From the NCBI GenBank assembly GCA_947627045.1, contig CANQUM010000007.1, positions 1-64,000 on the forward strand: a stretch of 64,000 nucleotides of DNA, given 5' to 3'. Position 1 is the first letter of the stretch; the number at the start of each line of letters is the position of its first letter. The notes under the pieces are model-generated. The model made no database searches. It was not told where the DNA came from and worked only from the letters and a program-made list of their open reading frames with translations. This DNA is from an uncultured Clostridia bacterium (GTDB lineage Bacteria > Bacillota > Clostridia > Oscillospirales > Ruminococcaceae). Shown here in pieces: positions 17,771 through 26,967 of the stretch. Made by a program: the position numbers and the translations under genes.

Positions 17771-19126
17771 ATGAAAATCGTATTCTACAACACATCGTCA
17801 TCTGTTATGGAAAACCGCAAGCTGTCGCTGCTCTATCCGAAGCGCGCCGAGTTGTGGGACGGCCTTGCGGCGCAGTATCCGGAGCATGAGATCTGCTTCG
17901 TGGCGACCAAGGGCGGCGACATCCTTATGGACGCCGACAACGGCGGAGAGCTTCCGCGCCCGCAGAACGTGCAGTACGTGCTCACCGAGGTAACGGACAG
18001 CGCGGATCAGATCGTCGATATCATCGCTGCCCAGAAGCCTGACGTGGTCATGGGGATTTCGACCGGCAACTATCCGATTGACTGGAACTTCATCAATGAC
18101 GCGGTGATTGCCGAGAAGCTTCGCGAGAAGGGAATTCGCACGATCGCACACCCCGTATCCACGGCTATGGCGTTCTACGACAAGTGGCGTTCGTCCATGG
18201 CACTGCGCTACTACGGCTTTAAGGTCGCAAAGAGCATCTTTGTTCACAACGACCAGTTCTGGGCAGAGCAGGTCATCGGGAACATTAAGTGCAACATTTA
18301 CAAGGAGTACATTTTATACAGAGTGAGCCAGTTCAACTACCCGGTCATCATCAAGGAAACGGTCAGCGCCGGCTCGATTGGGATTCAGACCGCGGACACT
18401 TTCGAGGAGGCCGCTGCTATTCTGACCTCCGAGAACAACAAGTCTGACGTGATCGTGGAAGAGCTCATCAAGGGCGAGGATTTCAGCGCGGAGGTTTACG
18501 GGGCGGACGGCGTGTACCATGTCTCCTACCCGATTCGCCTGTACATGGGCGACTCCACCCCGTTCGCGGGCGCGACAGACTCCTTCCAGAGCGTGAAGTT
18601 CGGCCCGATCACATCGGAAAAGTACCATGTGAAGGAGCTGCGTGAGACGCTGCTCAAGATGGCGAAGGATTATCAGTTCGGCGGTGGAGCCAACCTCGAC
18701 CTGATGTTCAAGGACGGCGAGTGGTACGTCATTGAGGTGAACCCGAGGTTCTCCGGTCTGACGAACACGGTGGCCGGGATTATGGACAGGAACCCGCTGA
18801 TTACCTACGCAGAGGGTATTTTCGGCGGCCCGAAGGAAGATTTTTCGGATCCGGCGAACCTCAAGTACGTGCTCAACTTCAAGATTCGCAAGATCGACGA
18901 GGAGATGTTCAAAAAGATCAGCGAGCGCAAGAGCGTGAAGCATATGTACTTAAGCGTGTCACAGTACGGCGAGAAGCTCTCGGAGTACTTTGAGGTAGTC
19001 ATCGGAGGCTTCGCTACGGGCGAGGAGCTCCTTGCAGAGCTCAAGAGCATAGCCGAGGAGTTCCCGGACGCCGTGTCTGAGAACACGATAAAGAATACGG
19101 CTTATCTGGTGGAGCAGTGCAAATAA
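17771..19126 (+). CDS. ATP-grasp carboxylate-amine ligase
   Basis: 451 residues. An N-terminal pre-ATP-grasp Rossmann-like domain (IVFYNTSSSVMENR at the start) is followed by ATP-grasp motifs: YPVIIKETVSAGSIG (nucleotide-binding loop), VEELIKGEDFSAE, and YVIEVNPRFSG (metal-binding Glu/Asn). Such enzymes activate a carboxylate as acyl phosphate and join it to an amine. SD GGAGG is 9 bases before ATG. It lies between the exporter pair and a second ATP-grasp gene, pointing to multi-step amide-bond formation. Substrates not inferable. Confidence 0.87.
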   Translation: MKIVFYNTSSSVMENRKLSLLYPKRAELWDGLAAQYPEHEICFVATKGGDILMDADNGGELPRPQNVQYVLTEVTDSADQIVDIIAAQKPDVVMGISTGNYPIDWNFINDAVIAEKLREKGIRTIAHPVSTAMAFYDKWRSSMALRYYGFKVAKSIFVHNDQFWAEQVIGNIKCNIYKEYILYRVSQFNYPVIIKETVSAGSIGIQTADTFEEAAAILTSENNKSDVIVEELIKGEDFSAEVYGADGVYHVSYPIRLYMGDSTPFAGATDSFQSVKFGPITSEKYHVKELRETLLKMAKDYQFGGGANLDLMFKDGEWYVIEVNPRFSGLTNTVAGIMDRNPLITYAEGIFGGPKEDFSDPANLKYVLNFKIRKIDEEMFKKISERKSVKHMYLSVSQYGEKLSEYFEVVIGGFATGEELLAELKSIAEEFPDAVSENTIKNTAYLVEQCK

Positions 19127-19147
19127 GGTTTGAAGGAGGTTTTTGCT

Positions 19148-20074
19148 ATGCGTGATTTTAAACAGCCATGGATGCTGTGTGCGAACGTGGACGATCTGGT
19201 CGAAAAGTACGGGATCGAGATGCTCAAGATGGACACCCCGGTCTTCAAGGTGCGCGGAAAGGACGGCAAGGAATATGTTCACAAGATGGACGCACCAATC
19301 TTTAAGAGGGTCATCCTCGAATATCTGGATCTCAGCATCGATCCGGGCAATCAGCTCAGGGCGCACTATCTGGGTGAGGAAGTGAAGCTGCCGGAGTACT
19401 TCCTTCCGGCAATCTCGAATACGGACGCGCTCGTGGCCGAGCATCTTCTGATCCAGGCGGGGTGCAAGTGCATCCTGAATCTGGAGGAGTTCGCCGCCGC
19501 GCGCAGCAAGATCATCACCTACGGCCGCCTTGCTGCGAACGGGGTTCGCGTGCCGCGCACGATTGTGATCTTCAAGCACAGCGACAGGGATTCGATTGAG
19601 AAGGAAATGGGCTTCCCGTTTGTCATCAAGCCGGACAATGGGTACGGCGGCGTTGGTGTGGAGTTGATCCATTCGCGGGAGGAGCTTGACGCATATCTGG
19701 ATCATCAGGATCCTGGCGTATCCTATATGGCGCAGGAGTACATCAGTACCTCCTTCGGACGCGACCTGCGCGTCGTCATGCTGAAGGGCAAGTACTTCTA
19801 TTCCGCTACGAGGAATTCCAACAATACCGAGGAGTTCCGCTCGAACGTCCATCAGGGCGGCTCGATTACGGAGTGTCCCATCGACGACAAGGTGCTCGCG
19901 CTTTGCGAGAAGGTCGCGGGACTGTTCGACCTGCCGCTTCTGGGACTCGACCTGCTCTTTGGGGACGGCGAGTACGTCGTCGTCGAGGTAAACGCGATGC
20001 CGGGTCTCGACAATGAGCGCACGGCGCAGGTTCACCAGATACTTCTGGACGATTTTATGAAAAAGAATCAATAA
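19148..20074 (+). CDS. RimK-like ATP-grasp ligase
   Basis: 308 residues from ATG 19148, preceded by GAAGGAGG; the track start at 19130 overlaps this site. Motifs: FPFVIKPDNGYGGVGV, AQEYISTSFGRDLRVV, EFRSNVHQGGS and VVEVNAMPGL, the RimK/lysX-like set used to add amino acids to carboxylates. It differs from the previous ATP-grasp in fold details, so it is not a simple duplicate. Gap of 18 bases to the GH3 gene. A role in ligating an amino acid to the same product is inference. Confidence 0.87.
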   Translation: MRDFKQPWMLCANVDDLVEKYGIEMLKMDTPVFKVRGKDGKEYVHKMDAPIFKRVILEYLDLSIDPGNQLRAHYLGEEVKLPEYFLPAISNTDALVAEHLLIQAGCKCILNLEEFAAARSKIITYGRLAANGVRVPRTIVIFKHSDRDSIEKEMGFPFVIKPDNGYGGVGVELIHSREELDAYLDHQDPGVSYMAQEYISTSFGRDLRVVMLKGKYFYSATRNSNNTEEFRSNVHQGGSITECPIDDKVLALCEKVAGLFDLPLLGLDLLFGDGEYVVVEVNAMPGLDNERTAQVHQILLDDFMKKNQ

Positions 20075-20092
20075 AGGCAGAGGGGGAGACAA

Positions 20093-21799
20093 ATGCTCCA
20101 GAAACGAAACATTCCCAAAGACATTGATCCGAAGGATCCTTTGTATACGGCGTACCAGGTGTTCAACGAGACAGTGGACATGTGTATGGACGCGCGTCGT
20201 TACAGCCACGAGCTGCTGATGCAGCTCGTGCGCGACAATGAGGAGACCGAGTTTGGGAAGAAATACGGCTTCAAAGAGATCCGTTCGGTGGAAGATTACA
20301 AGAAGCGTGTACCGTTTTCCTCGTACGACGACTACGCCGTGGCGATTGAGCGGATGGTGAAGGGGGAGAAGAACCTCATCACCGCTTATCCCGTCGTGCA
20401 CTACGCACTGACGTCCGGAAGCGTGGACAATCCCAAGAACATTCCGGTGAGCAGCCGTACGATGGAGGCGTATATGAAATACGCATCCAACCTTTCCAGC
20501 TGCATCTACGATTTTGCCATACGCGAGAGGAAGGGACGTTCCCCGAAGCAGGGCAAGCAGTTCCTCACTGCGGTCGTCAAGACTGACTACACGCCGGACG
20601 GGACGCTGCGCGGTCCGATCTCATCGGCGATCTACCTGCAGAACAAAGCGTTTATGCACTATATTCTGCCTTGGCCGGTGGAAGTGATGTACCCGGAGGG
20701 GCACTCGCTGAACCAGAAATACCTGCGCGCGTTTTACGCCTTGAAGGAGAGGGGCATCACGCGCATGGTCGCGCCGTTTATGACGGCTCTGGTGGACAGC
20801 ATGTACTACATAGAGATCAACTGGCGCTCGCTTGTCGGCGACATCGAGGCCGGGAAACTGGACGACGACGTCGATATGGACGAGGAACTCCGGGAAAGAT
20901 TCAACGCACAGCTTGCACCGGATCCCGAGCGGGCCGCCGAGCTGAGGGCGATCTTTGAGCAGGGCTTTGAGGAGCCTGTGATTCCGAAGATCTGGCCGGA
21001 CTGCGACTTTATCGCATCGATTGGCGGCGGCGGATTTGCCGCATACACCAAGAAAATGAAACGCTATTCCGGGGATATCCCTATGTACTTTAACTGTTAT
21101 GGGGCGTCCGAGGGTCCAATCGCGACGATCATGGACTTCGAGTCCTTCGAGAACACGCTGATTCCGGCAAACGGCTTCTTCGAGTTCATTCCGGTGGAGG
21201 AGGACGGCAGCGATCCCACGAGGACACTCGGCCTCGACGAGCTGGAGGTCGGACACGAGTACGAGATTATCGTCACTAACCTCACGGGCTTCTACCGCTA
21301 CCGCATCGGCGACGTGATAGAGGTGGCCGGCTATGACGGTCAGTCCCCGCGGCTTCTGTTCAAGTACCGCAAGAACCAGATGATCAGCATCGCCGGAGAG
21401 AAGACGAACGAGGCGGGCGTCGCCTGGGTTGTGCACGAGTTTGAGAAGGAGACCGGGGAGTCGATTACGGACTTCAGCATCTACGCGGACACGGACGACC
21501 TTCCGGGGCGCTACGTGCTGTTTTTGGAACCTGAGCGACATCTGCCGCTCGAGGAGTATGAGCGGTACCGGACCATCTGCGACGAAAAGATGGGAATTGC
21601 GAACCCGTCCTACGGCTCAAAGGTGAAGGAAAAGCTGCTGCTGTCTCTGAAGCTGAACTTCCTACAGCAGGAGACCTACTATCTCTATCGCGATATGATG
21701 GTGATGAGGGGTATTTCCGAGAACCAGATCAAGCCGGTGCGGGTGATTGACACGCCGCGGAAGGAAAAATTCTTCTTCGGTCTGATCGACAAGGAATAG
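20093..21799 (+). CDS. GH3-family acyl-acid amido synthetase
   Basis: 568 residues, the usual length for GH3 enzymes. ANL-type adenylation motifs: HYALTSGSVDNPKNIP (phosphate loop), CYGASEG (adenine/acid site), YRYRIGDV (hinge region) and a C-terminal domain. Plant GH3 proteins adenylate a small carboxylic acid and conjugate it to an amino acid; bacterial members are mostly uncharacterised. Placement after two ATP-grasp ligases and an exporter suggests synthesis of an acyl-amino-acid or peptide-like conjugate. SD GAGGGGGAG precedes the ATG. Confidence 0.87.
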   Translation: MLQKRNIPKDIDPKDPLYTAYQVFNETVDMCMDARRYSHELLMQLVRDNEETEFGKKYGFKEIRSVEDYKKRVPFSSYDDYAVAIERMVKGEKNLITAYPVVHYALTSGSVDNPKNIPVSSRTMEAYMKYASNLSSCIYDFAIRERKGRSPKQGKQFLTAVVKTDYTPDGTLRGPISSAIYLQNKAFMHYILPWPVEVMYPEGHSLNQKYLRAFYALKERGITRMVAPFMTALVDSMYYIEINWRSLVGDIEAGKLDDDVDMDEELRERFNAQLAPDPERAAELRAIFEQGFEEPVIPKIWPDCDFIASIGGGGFAAYTKKMKRYSGDIPMYFNCYGASEGPIATIMDFESFENTLIPANGFFEFIPVEEDGSDPTRTLGLDELEVGHEYEIIVTNLTGFYRYRIGDVIEVAGYDGQSPRLLFKYRKNQMISIAGEKTNEAGVAWVVHEFEKETGESITDFSIYADTDDLPGRYVLFLEPERHLPLEEYERYRTICDEKMGIANPSYGSKVKEKLLLSLKLNFLQQETYYLYRDMMVMRGISENQIKPVRVIDTPRKEKFFFGLIDKE

Positions 21800-21829
21800 C
21801 TGCCGAATGTTAATATTTGGCGGCAAAAA
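21800..21829 (+). terminator. Possible weak terminator after GH3 gene
   Basis: TGCCG..AAT and ATTTGGCGGCA can pair with a 2-base bulge and are followed by AAAA rather than T. Position after the GH3 stop fits a transcript end, but the structure is weak. Confidence 0.3.
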
Positions 21830-22318
21830 GCGGATATTCTGTGATAAAATTAAATAGGAAAAAAGTAATTGAATTTTGAGTCCTTATCGTGTGAATGGGG
21901 AGCGGACACCTGTACCCTGGAGGACGGGAGTTGTCTGCTGCTCTCCGTGCGGCACAGCGCTGGGATCCGCGCACCTACGGCAACTATGTGTTCGACCGGT
22001 TGTCCCGGCGGAAAGGATTACAATAAAAAGTAAGAAGACCCGTCATGGTGACCTATCTGCAGCTGGAGTTTTTTATCCTGATCTTTTCGATGCTGCTCTT
22101 TGTTACCGTGACGTTCTACTGTGACAAGATCACCGGAAGCCATTATATTTAGAGACGCTCGTGCAGCTGCGGAGCTTTCTGATGCTGGTCATTCTGGTGG
22201 ATCAGGTCGTTTGACTGAACATACTGGAGTAAATGAGCCGTGCCGAACGGCGGCGGACGCGTGTCAAAGCGCACGGTTTATCAAATAAAAGCAAAAACAA
22301 AAAATGGAGGATACTGCT
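21830..22318 (+). pseudogene. Degenerate stretch with remnants of a membrane protein
   Basis: No intact gene. A frame ending at 22025 reads ALRAAQRWDPRTYGNYVFD and RLSRRKGLQ, protein-like but without a start. ATG 22045 opens 35 codons (MVTYLQLEFFILIFSMLLFV..) forming one membrane helix, and a shifted frame continues (LVQLRSFLMLVILVDQVV), as if a membrane protein was broken by frameshifts. It separates the ligase/export genes from the partner-switch genes, so the two halves may once have been joined by another gene. Family unknown. Confidence 0.4.
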
Positions 22319-22615
22319 ATGACAATCAACAAAAAACAAGAGGGAACTACACTTGAGATTGCGGTCGAGGGACGTCTCGACACGACGACCGCGCCCCAGC
22401 TCGAGGCGGAGCTGAAGCACAGCATCGACGGTATCACGGCCCTGACGATGGATTTCGCGAATCTGGAGTACATCTCATCCGCAGGACTGCGCGTGCTGCT
22501 GTCCGTACAGAAGGTGATGAACAAGCAGGGCAGCATGGTGGTTCGCCATGTCAACGAGATGATCAGCGAGATCTTTGAGGTAACCGGCTTCGTCGATATC
22601 CTGACGATTGAGTAA
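22319..22615 (+). CDS. STAS-domain anti-sigma-factor antagonist-like protein
   Basis: 98 residues from ATG 22319; the track start 22304 is inside the SD (TGGAGG). Single STAS domain: IAVEGRLDTTTAPQLE, then LEYISSAGLRVLL, where the Ser pair is the site phosphorylated in SpoIIAA/RsbV. Expected to bind the HATPase kinase at 28778 when unphosphorylated and to be reset by the PP2C phosphatase next door. First gene of the second half of the island. Confidence 0.92.
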   Translation: MTINKKQEGTTLEIAVEGRLDTTTAPQLEAELKHSIDGITALTMDFANLEYISSAGLRVLLSVQKVMNKQGSMVVRHVNEMISEIFEVTGFVDILTIE

Positions 22616-22659
22616 AAGCATTTATTTAAAGAAATGGCACAGAGAAAGGAATGAACCGC

Positions 22660-24819
22660 ATGAATGATGCTAACAAACCGATGGTACCGCTGGAAAAAAA
22701 GGTGTTCCGGGCGATACTTCGACTTTTGCTGGTTACATTGCTGGTGGTGGGAGCCGTGATCGTTTTCCAGCTTCTTCAGCTGCGAAGAGGCATGATCACC
22801 GCGAACGTGGAGACCGGGCAGGAGGTGGAATCGATTTCCTCACAGGCGATGGAAGAGATGATGGAGGAAAATCTCCTGCGCCTGACTGCGGAAAAAGCAT
22901 CGGCGGCGGATAAGGTATTCTCGGATCTGGGTCAGACGGTCTCTATTCTAGCGAAGAACGCGGAGTATCTGTATGAGAACGACGCGAAGATCGATGGGGT
23001 CGAGGTTCATCTGCCCGACCGGAAGAACGGAGACGCATTGGATGTGTACGTTACTTACTCGGATAAGGCGGATCAGTCTTCCAAAAAGTTTCAGACCGAG
23101 CAGGAGCTGCTCGGCAATCTGCAGTGGGATCTTCTGGCGGTTACCTCGGAGCATGAGGAAGTCAATTCAGACTATTTCGCTGCCGAATCCGGCTTCATGC
23201 TCCAGGCGGACAATGTTTATCAGGAACAGTTTGACGATGAGGGAAACCTGCTCACGTTTGAGGCGAAGGAGCGTCCATGGTATCAGGGAGCGGTCGAAGC
23301 GAACGGGCTCTATTTTACGGAACCTACACATGACGCGTCCACCGGGGATTTCGCCGTCATGTGCAGCATTCCGGTCTATGACCGTAAGGAGCTGAAGGGC
23401 GTCGCAGGGGCAGGCATGTATCTGACCAGCCTGAAGGAAACTGTGTCGGAGGCCGTGATCGGAGAATCCGGCTCCGCCTGCCTGCTGGACGGGAACGGAA
23501 ACGTCATCTTTTCCACCAGAAACTCCGGGGAACTCTCGGCCGGCGCTGAGGACCTGGCGAACGCCCTCGATACGACTAAGGGGGATCTGAAGCAGTTCCT
23601 CATCGAAGCGGTCGGCGGCACGCAGGCGGTCTCGCTGACTGCGGTCGACGGAGAGAATGCGTACGTATCCTGCTCGCCGCTCGGCACGGTGGGATGGACG
23701 CTGATCTCGGTGCTGCCGGAGGATATCGTAACCGCGCCGACCCAGAGTTTGACAGGTGCGCTGGCGACGAAGAACGATGAGATGCTGCAGCAGTCCGACC
23801 GGAGGTTTCTGACTGCGTTTATCACACTGCTGGTGGCGGTGGTAGTTCTGATGCTGGTTGCGAACCTGGTATCCAAGAGGCTGTCCTCGCGGCTTACACA
23901 GCCGATCGTGGCGCTCACCGACAAAGTGAGGGAGATCGAGGGAGACAATCTGTCTTTTACCTGGGATCAGCATACGAATGATGAGATCGATGTGCTGGCG
24001 AATTCCTTCGGCACCATGACGAAGCGCATCGAGCAGTACATTGCAGATATCACGGCAATCACGGCGGAGAAGGAGCGCATCGGTGCGGAGCTTTCCGTGG
24101 CGACGCAGATCCAAGCGGATATGCTGCCCTGTATCTTCCCGGCATTTCCGGAGCGCGAGGATTTCGATATCTACGCTTCCATGTGTCCGGCCAAGGAGGT
24201 GGGAGGAGACTTCTATGACTTCTTCCTTATGGATGACGATCATCTTGTGATGGTGATGGCGGACGTGTCGGGCAAGGGAGTTCCGGCCGCGCTGTTCATG
24301 GTTATCTCTAAGACGATCATCAATAACCAGGCGCAGTTCTCGGATTCACCGAAGCAGATCCTGGAGACGGCAAACAATCTGCTGCAGGAGAACAATGCGG
24401 AGGATATGTTCGTGACGGTCTGGCTGGGTATCCTGGAGATATCAACCGGCAAGCTCAAGGCGGTGAACGCTGGACATGAGTATCCGGTGATCCGCGGGAC
24501 AGACGGGAAGTTTGAGATTCTGAAAGATAAGCACGGCATGGTACTCGGGACGATTCCGGGTTTGAAATACAGAGAATACGATGCCGAGATTGAGGAGGGC
24601 GGCTGCCTGTTCCTGTACACGGACGGTGTGGCGGAGGCGACCGACGCGAAGAACGAGTTGTACGGCACCGAGCGGATGCTGGAGGCTTTGAACCGCGATC
24701 CGTTGGCGAATCCGCAGCAGCTGCTCGTCAACGTGAGGGCGGACATTGACGCGTTTGTGGGCGACGCGCCGCAGTTTGACGATATCACGATGATGGCGAT
24801 GGAGAGAAAAAAACAGTGA
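22660..24819 (+). CDS. Cache-HAMP-SpoIIE (PP2C) sensor phosphatase
   Basis: 719 residues from ATG 22660; AAAGGA abuts the ATG at 22651, so the second ATG has the better spacing. Membrane helix near 20-40, an extracellular region of about 340 residues resembling a double Cache sensor (PWYQGAVEANG, FTEPTHDASTGD), a second helix (LTAFITLLVAVVVLMLV), HAMP, a short coiled coil, then PP2C: ATQIQADMLPCIFP, GGDFYDFF, ADVSGKGVPAALFM and DDITMMAM with the metal-binding Asp residues. It should dephosphorylate the STAS protein in response to an outside ligand. Confidence 0.92.
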   Translation: MNDANKPMVPLEKKVFRAILRLLLVTLLVVGAVIVFQLLQLRRGMITANVETGQEVESISSQAMEEMMEENLLRLTAEKASAADKVFSDLGQTVSILAKNAEYLYENDAKIDGVEVHLPDRKNGDALDVYVTYSDKADQSSKKFQTEQELLGNLQWDLLAVTSEHEEVNSDYFAAESGFMLQADNVYQEQFDDEGNLLTFEAKERPWYQGAVEANGLYFTEPTHDASTGDFAVMCSIPVYDRKELKGVAGAGMYLTSLKETVSEAVIGESGSACLLDGNGNVIFSTRNSGELSAGAEDLANALDTTKGDLKQFLIEAVGGTQAVSLTAVDGENAYVSCSPLGTVGWTLISVLPEDIVTAPTQSLTGALATKNDEMLQQSDRRFLTAFITLLVAVVVLMLVANLVSKRLSSRLTQPIVALTDKVREIEGDNLSFTWDQHTNDEIDVLANSFGTMTKRIEQYIADITAITAEKERIGAELSVATQIQADMLPCIFPAFPEREDFDIYASMCPAKEVGGDFYDFFLMDDDHLVMVMADVSGKGVPAALFMVISKTIINNQAQFSDSPKQILETANNLLQENNAEDMFVTVWLGILEISTGKLKAVNAGHEYPVIRGTDGKFEILKDKHGMVLGTIPGLKYREYDAEIEEGGCLFLYTDGVAEATDAKNELYGTERMLEALNRDPLANPQQLLVNVRADIDAFVGDAPQFDDITMMAMERKKQ

Positions 24820-25988
24820 GAGTATTATTACATACCAGGGGTCTTGTCGCGCTCGCGGCGGCCGCCCTTCTAGCCGTGGGCACGCTCACGAACTGCAAAG
24901 CGGCGAATGAACCGGAGCGCGTGGCGCGGAATGATGTGAAGATCGGCTGCATCATCGCGGAGGAGTACGGAAGCTTTTCCGAGCAGCTCTCGGCGGCGAC
25001 GGAGAGCTTAAGCCGGCAGGGACTCATAGGGGAATACGATCCTCCTGCGGGCGTACGCCCGGCACAGGATGTATGGGACGACATCTGCGAGGTGCAGCAG
25101 ATCGAGAACGCCGAGTTTGTGAGAGAGAGCTTCTACAACACGGATCAGATGGAAGAAAGTGAGATGGAGGACGTCTTTTTCCACGAGAGCGACGTCGACC
25201 TTATGCTGGTCTTCGGGACGGCGGCGGGCGTATGGCTCACCGAGAACGCCTCGAAGCTTTCGTTTGAATATATGGTCTTTGCGAGCGCCGACCCGATTTC
25301 GGGTGGAATCGTGAAGAGCGAGACGGAGCGCTTCAACGACATCTCGTTTGCCCATGTGGATCCGGGGCGGCTCGGCAGACAGACCGAGCTGGCCTACGAG
25401 ATCATGCCGTTTGACTCGATCGGAGTGGTCTATGAGGATTCCGATGCTGCCTACAGCTATTCGGGAATTGCCCAGCTCGAAGCCCTGAGTGAAAAGAACG
25501 GGTTTGAGATTCACAGGCTGCATGTTGATGAGCCAAGCAAGGACAACAATTACACCCGCTATTACAATGAGCTGAAGGCTGCGTACCACGAGTTGCTCCC
25601 AGACATTGACGTTCTGTATATCACAACGGGAATGATCGAGGACAATATGTTGCCGTGGCTGCTTGAAGAGGTGCACGAAGCAGGGATCATCACGGTGGCG
25701 GAGACCGCGGAGAGCCAGGTGGAATACGGGGCACTGATGCACATTACGATGTCGGACGCGTCGGAGGAGGGAGGCTTCCTCGCGCAAACGCTGATAGACT
25801 ACCTGGACGGTACCCCAATCGACGAGCTGGATCAGGTATTTCTGATCACGCCGCATATTTCCCTGAATCTGGAAACAATAGAAAAAGTAGGGGCGAAGAT
25901 CCCGATGAGCATATACCTGATCGCAGACAAGATCTACGGACAGGAGACAGACGCGGCGACCGGGACGGAAACGGGAAATGAATCGTAA
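24816..25988 (+). CDS. ABC-type substrate-binding lipoprotein (ABC_sub_bind-like)
   Basis: 390 residues, GTG start overlapping the phosphatase stop by 4 bases (GTGA). Signal peptide with lipobox LTNC near residue 27. The mature part has two periplasmic-binding lobes resembling the PF04392/TrpX-like family (VKIGCIIAEEYGSFSEQL, DLMLVFGTAAGVW, YITTGMIEDN). No matching permease or ATPase of an importer is encoded here, so it may pass ligand occupancy to the Cache phosphatase or to the next membrane protein. That link is inference. Confidence 0.8.
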   Translation: MRVLLHTRGLVALAAAALLAVGTLTNCKAANEPERVARNDVKIGCIIAEEYGSFSEQLSAATESLSRQGLIGEYDPPAGVRPAQDVWDDICEVQQIENAEFVRESFYNTDQMEESEMEDVFFHESDVDLMLVFGTAAGVWLTENASKLSFEYMVFASADPISGGIVKSETERFNDISFAHVDPGRLGRQTELAYEIMPFDSIGVVYEDSDAAYSYSGIAQLEALSEKNGFEIHRLHVDEPSKDNNYTRYYNELKAAYHELLPDIDVLYITTGMIEDNMLPWLLEEVHEAGIITVAETAESQVEYGALMHITMSDASEEGGFLAQTLIDYLDGTPIDELDQVFLITPHISLNLETIEKVGAKIPMSIYLIADKIYGQETDAATGTETGNES

Positions 25989-26004
25989 GATTGGAAGAGG
26001 AAAC

Positions 26005-26967
26005 ATGCACAACAAACAACGACTCATGATAGAACTTCTGGCGCTGCTGCTGACGGTGATCACGCTGGTTCTGGGCGGGCTGATGTATTTCAGCAACCTC
26101 AAGAATACCAGGCAGAATCTTATCGGAGTGGAGCTGGCGGATTTTATCTACAATACCGATTACAGTATGAAATTTGGCAAGAGGATTGAGACGTTCTACG
26201 GGATGCAGGAAGACCTGCTTGAGCTGCGTGACTCGTTCGACGACGTGGATGAGCTGCACATTCTCTCTGTGAGGAACCGGCTGCTGTTTTCCACGGAACC
26301 GGCGATGCTGACGGAACGCGCGTATTCCATGCCAGCGGGGAACAATATGAGCGACGGGAATCATCTCTACTGTATGTACGCGGTGGGCGACGACGCGCGC
26401 ATCCTGACGGTCAGCAAGATTTCAGACATACATCGGGAGATGGGTAGCTATCTTCTGAAGCTCGTGGGAATCGCGGCGGTCGGTCTTGTCCTTGTGCTGC
26501 TGTTGATACATCTGGTCTGGAGGCTGCTCCTGGAGGGGAAGAGTGCGTACCGTATCGCGGCGGTCGTGCCCCTGATCTGGATCGCGGCATTCAGCGTGAT
26601 GACAGGTGTGGACGCATACCGCGATTACGCCGGGAGTTCCCGGGAACTCTGCGAGTCCATCGGGGAATCGGTGCAGGCGGACATCGCGAATGTGGAGGCA
26701 CTCGGCGTCGCGCGGGAGGACTTTTACGAGGTGGAGGCTTATCTGCAGCGCTACACGGATCTAATACCGGAGGTGGAGGAGCTGTCCATCGGGGAGGACG
26801 ACGAGATATCCTACAAGATGTCGGCGGATTACCTCCGCAAGATGGCGCTGGACTATGTCCTGCAGGCGGTGCTGCTTCTGACCTTTTCGATTTTGATCTT
26901 GGCGGAGTATCAGTTATTTGTTACAAATACGGGAACACTAACGGAGGGGCAAAATGGAACAGACTGA
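26005..26967 (+). CDS. Membrane protein with extracytoplasmic sensor-like domain
   Basis: 320 residues from ATG 26005 (GGAAGAGGAAAC upstream); an in-frame ATG at 25978 overlaps the previous gene. One helix near 10-30, a 120-residue outside domain, two helices near 150-210, a second outside segment, and a final helix. No known enzymatic motif; no kinase or cyclase domain. The layout resembles an extracytoplasmic sensor or scaffold and its place between the lipoprotein and the MFS gene suggests a joint role. Family not recognised. Confidence 0.65.
   Translation: MHNKQRLMIELLALLLTVITLVLGGLMYFSNLKNTRQNLIGVELADFIYNTDYSMKFGKRIETFYGMQEDLLELRDSFDDVDELHILSVRNRLLFSTEPAMLTERAYSMPAGNNMSDGNHLYCMYAVGDDARILTVSKISDIHREMGSYLLKLVGIAAVGLVLVLLLIHLVWRLLLEGKSAYRIAAVVPLIWIAAFSVMTGVDAYRDYAGSSRELCESIGESVQADIANVEALGVAREDFYEVEAYLQRYTDLIPEVEELSIGEDDEISYKMSADYLRKMALDYVLQAVLLLTFSILILAEYQLFVTNTGTLTEGQNGTD

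Noticed and set aside
18959-20401. 480-codon minus-strand ORF in the island
   Set aside because: It lies across two ATP-grasp genes and the GH3 start with clear motifs on the plus strand; GC-rich DNA gives long shadow frames. Its translation has no recognisable motif.
20621-21541. 306-codon minus-strand ORF
   Set aside because: Shadow of the GH3 gene, whose motifs and start are well supported.
23167-24243. 358-codon minus-strand ORF
   Set aside because: Shadow of the Cache-PP2C gene; no ribosome site and unlikely composition.
25008-26102. 364-codon minus-strand ORF
   Set aside because: Overlaps the lipoprotein and membrane protein genes, which have a lipobox, coupled starts and membrane segments.
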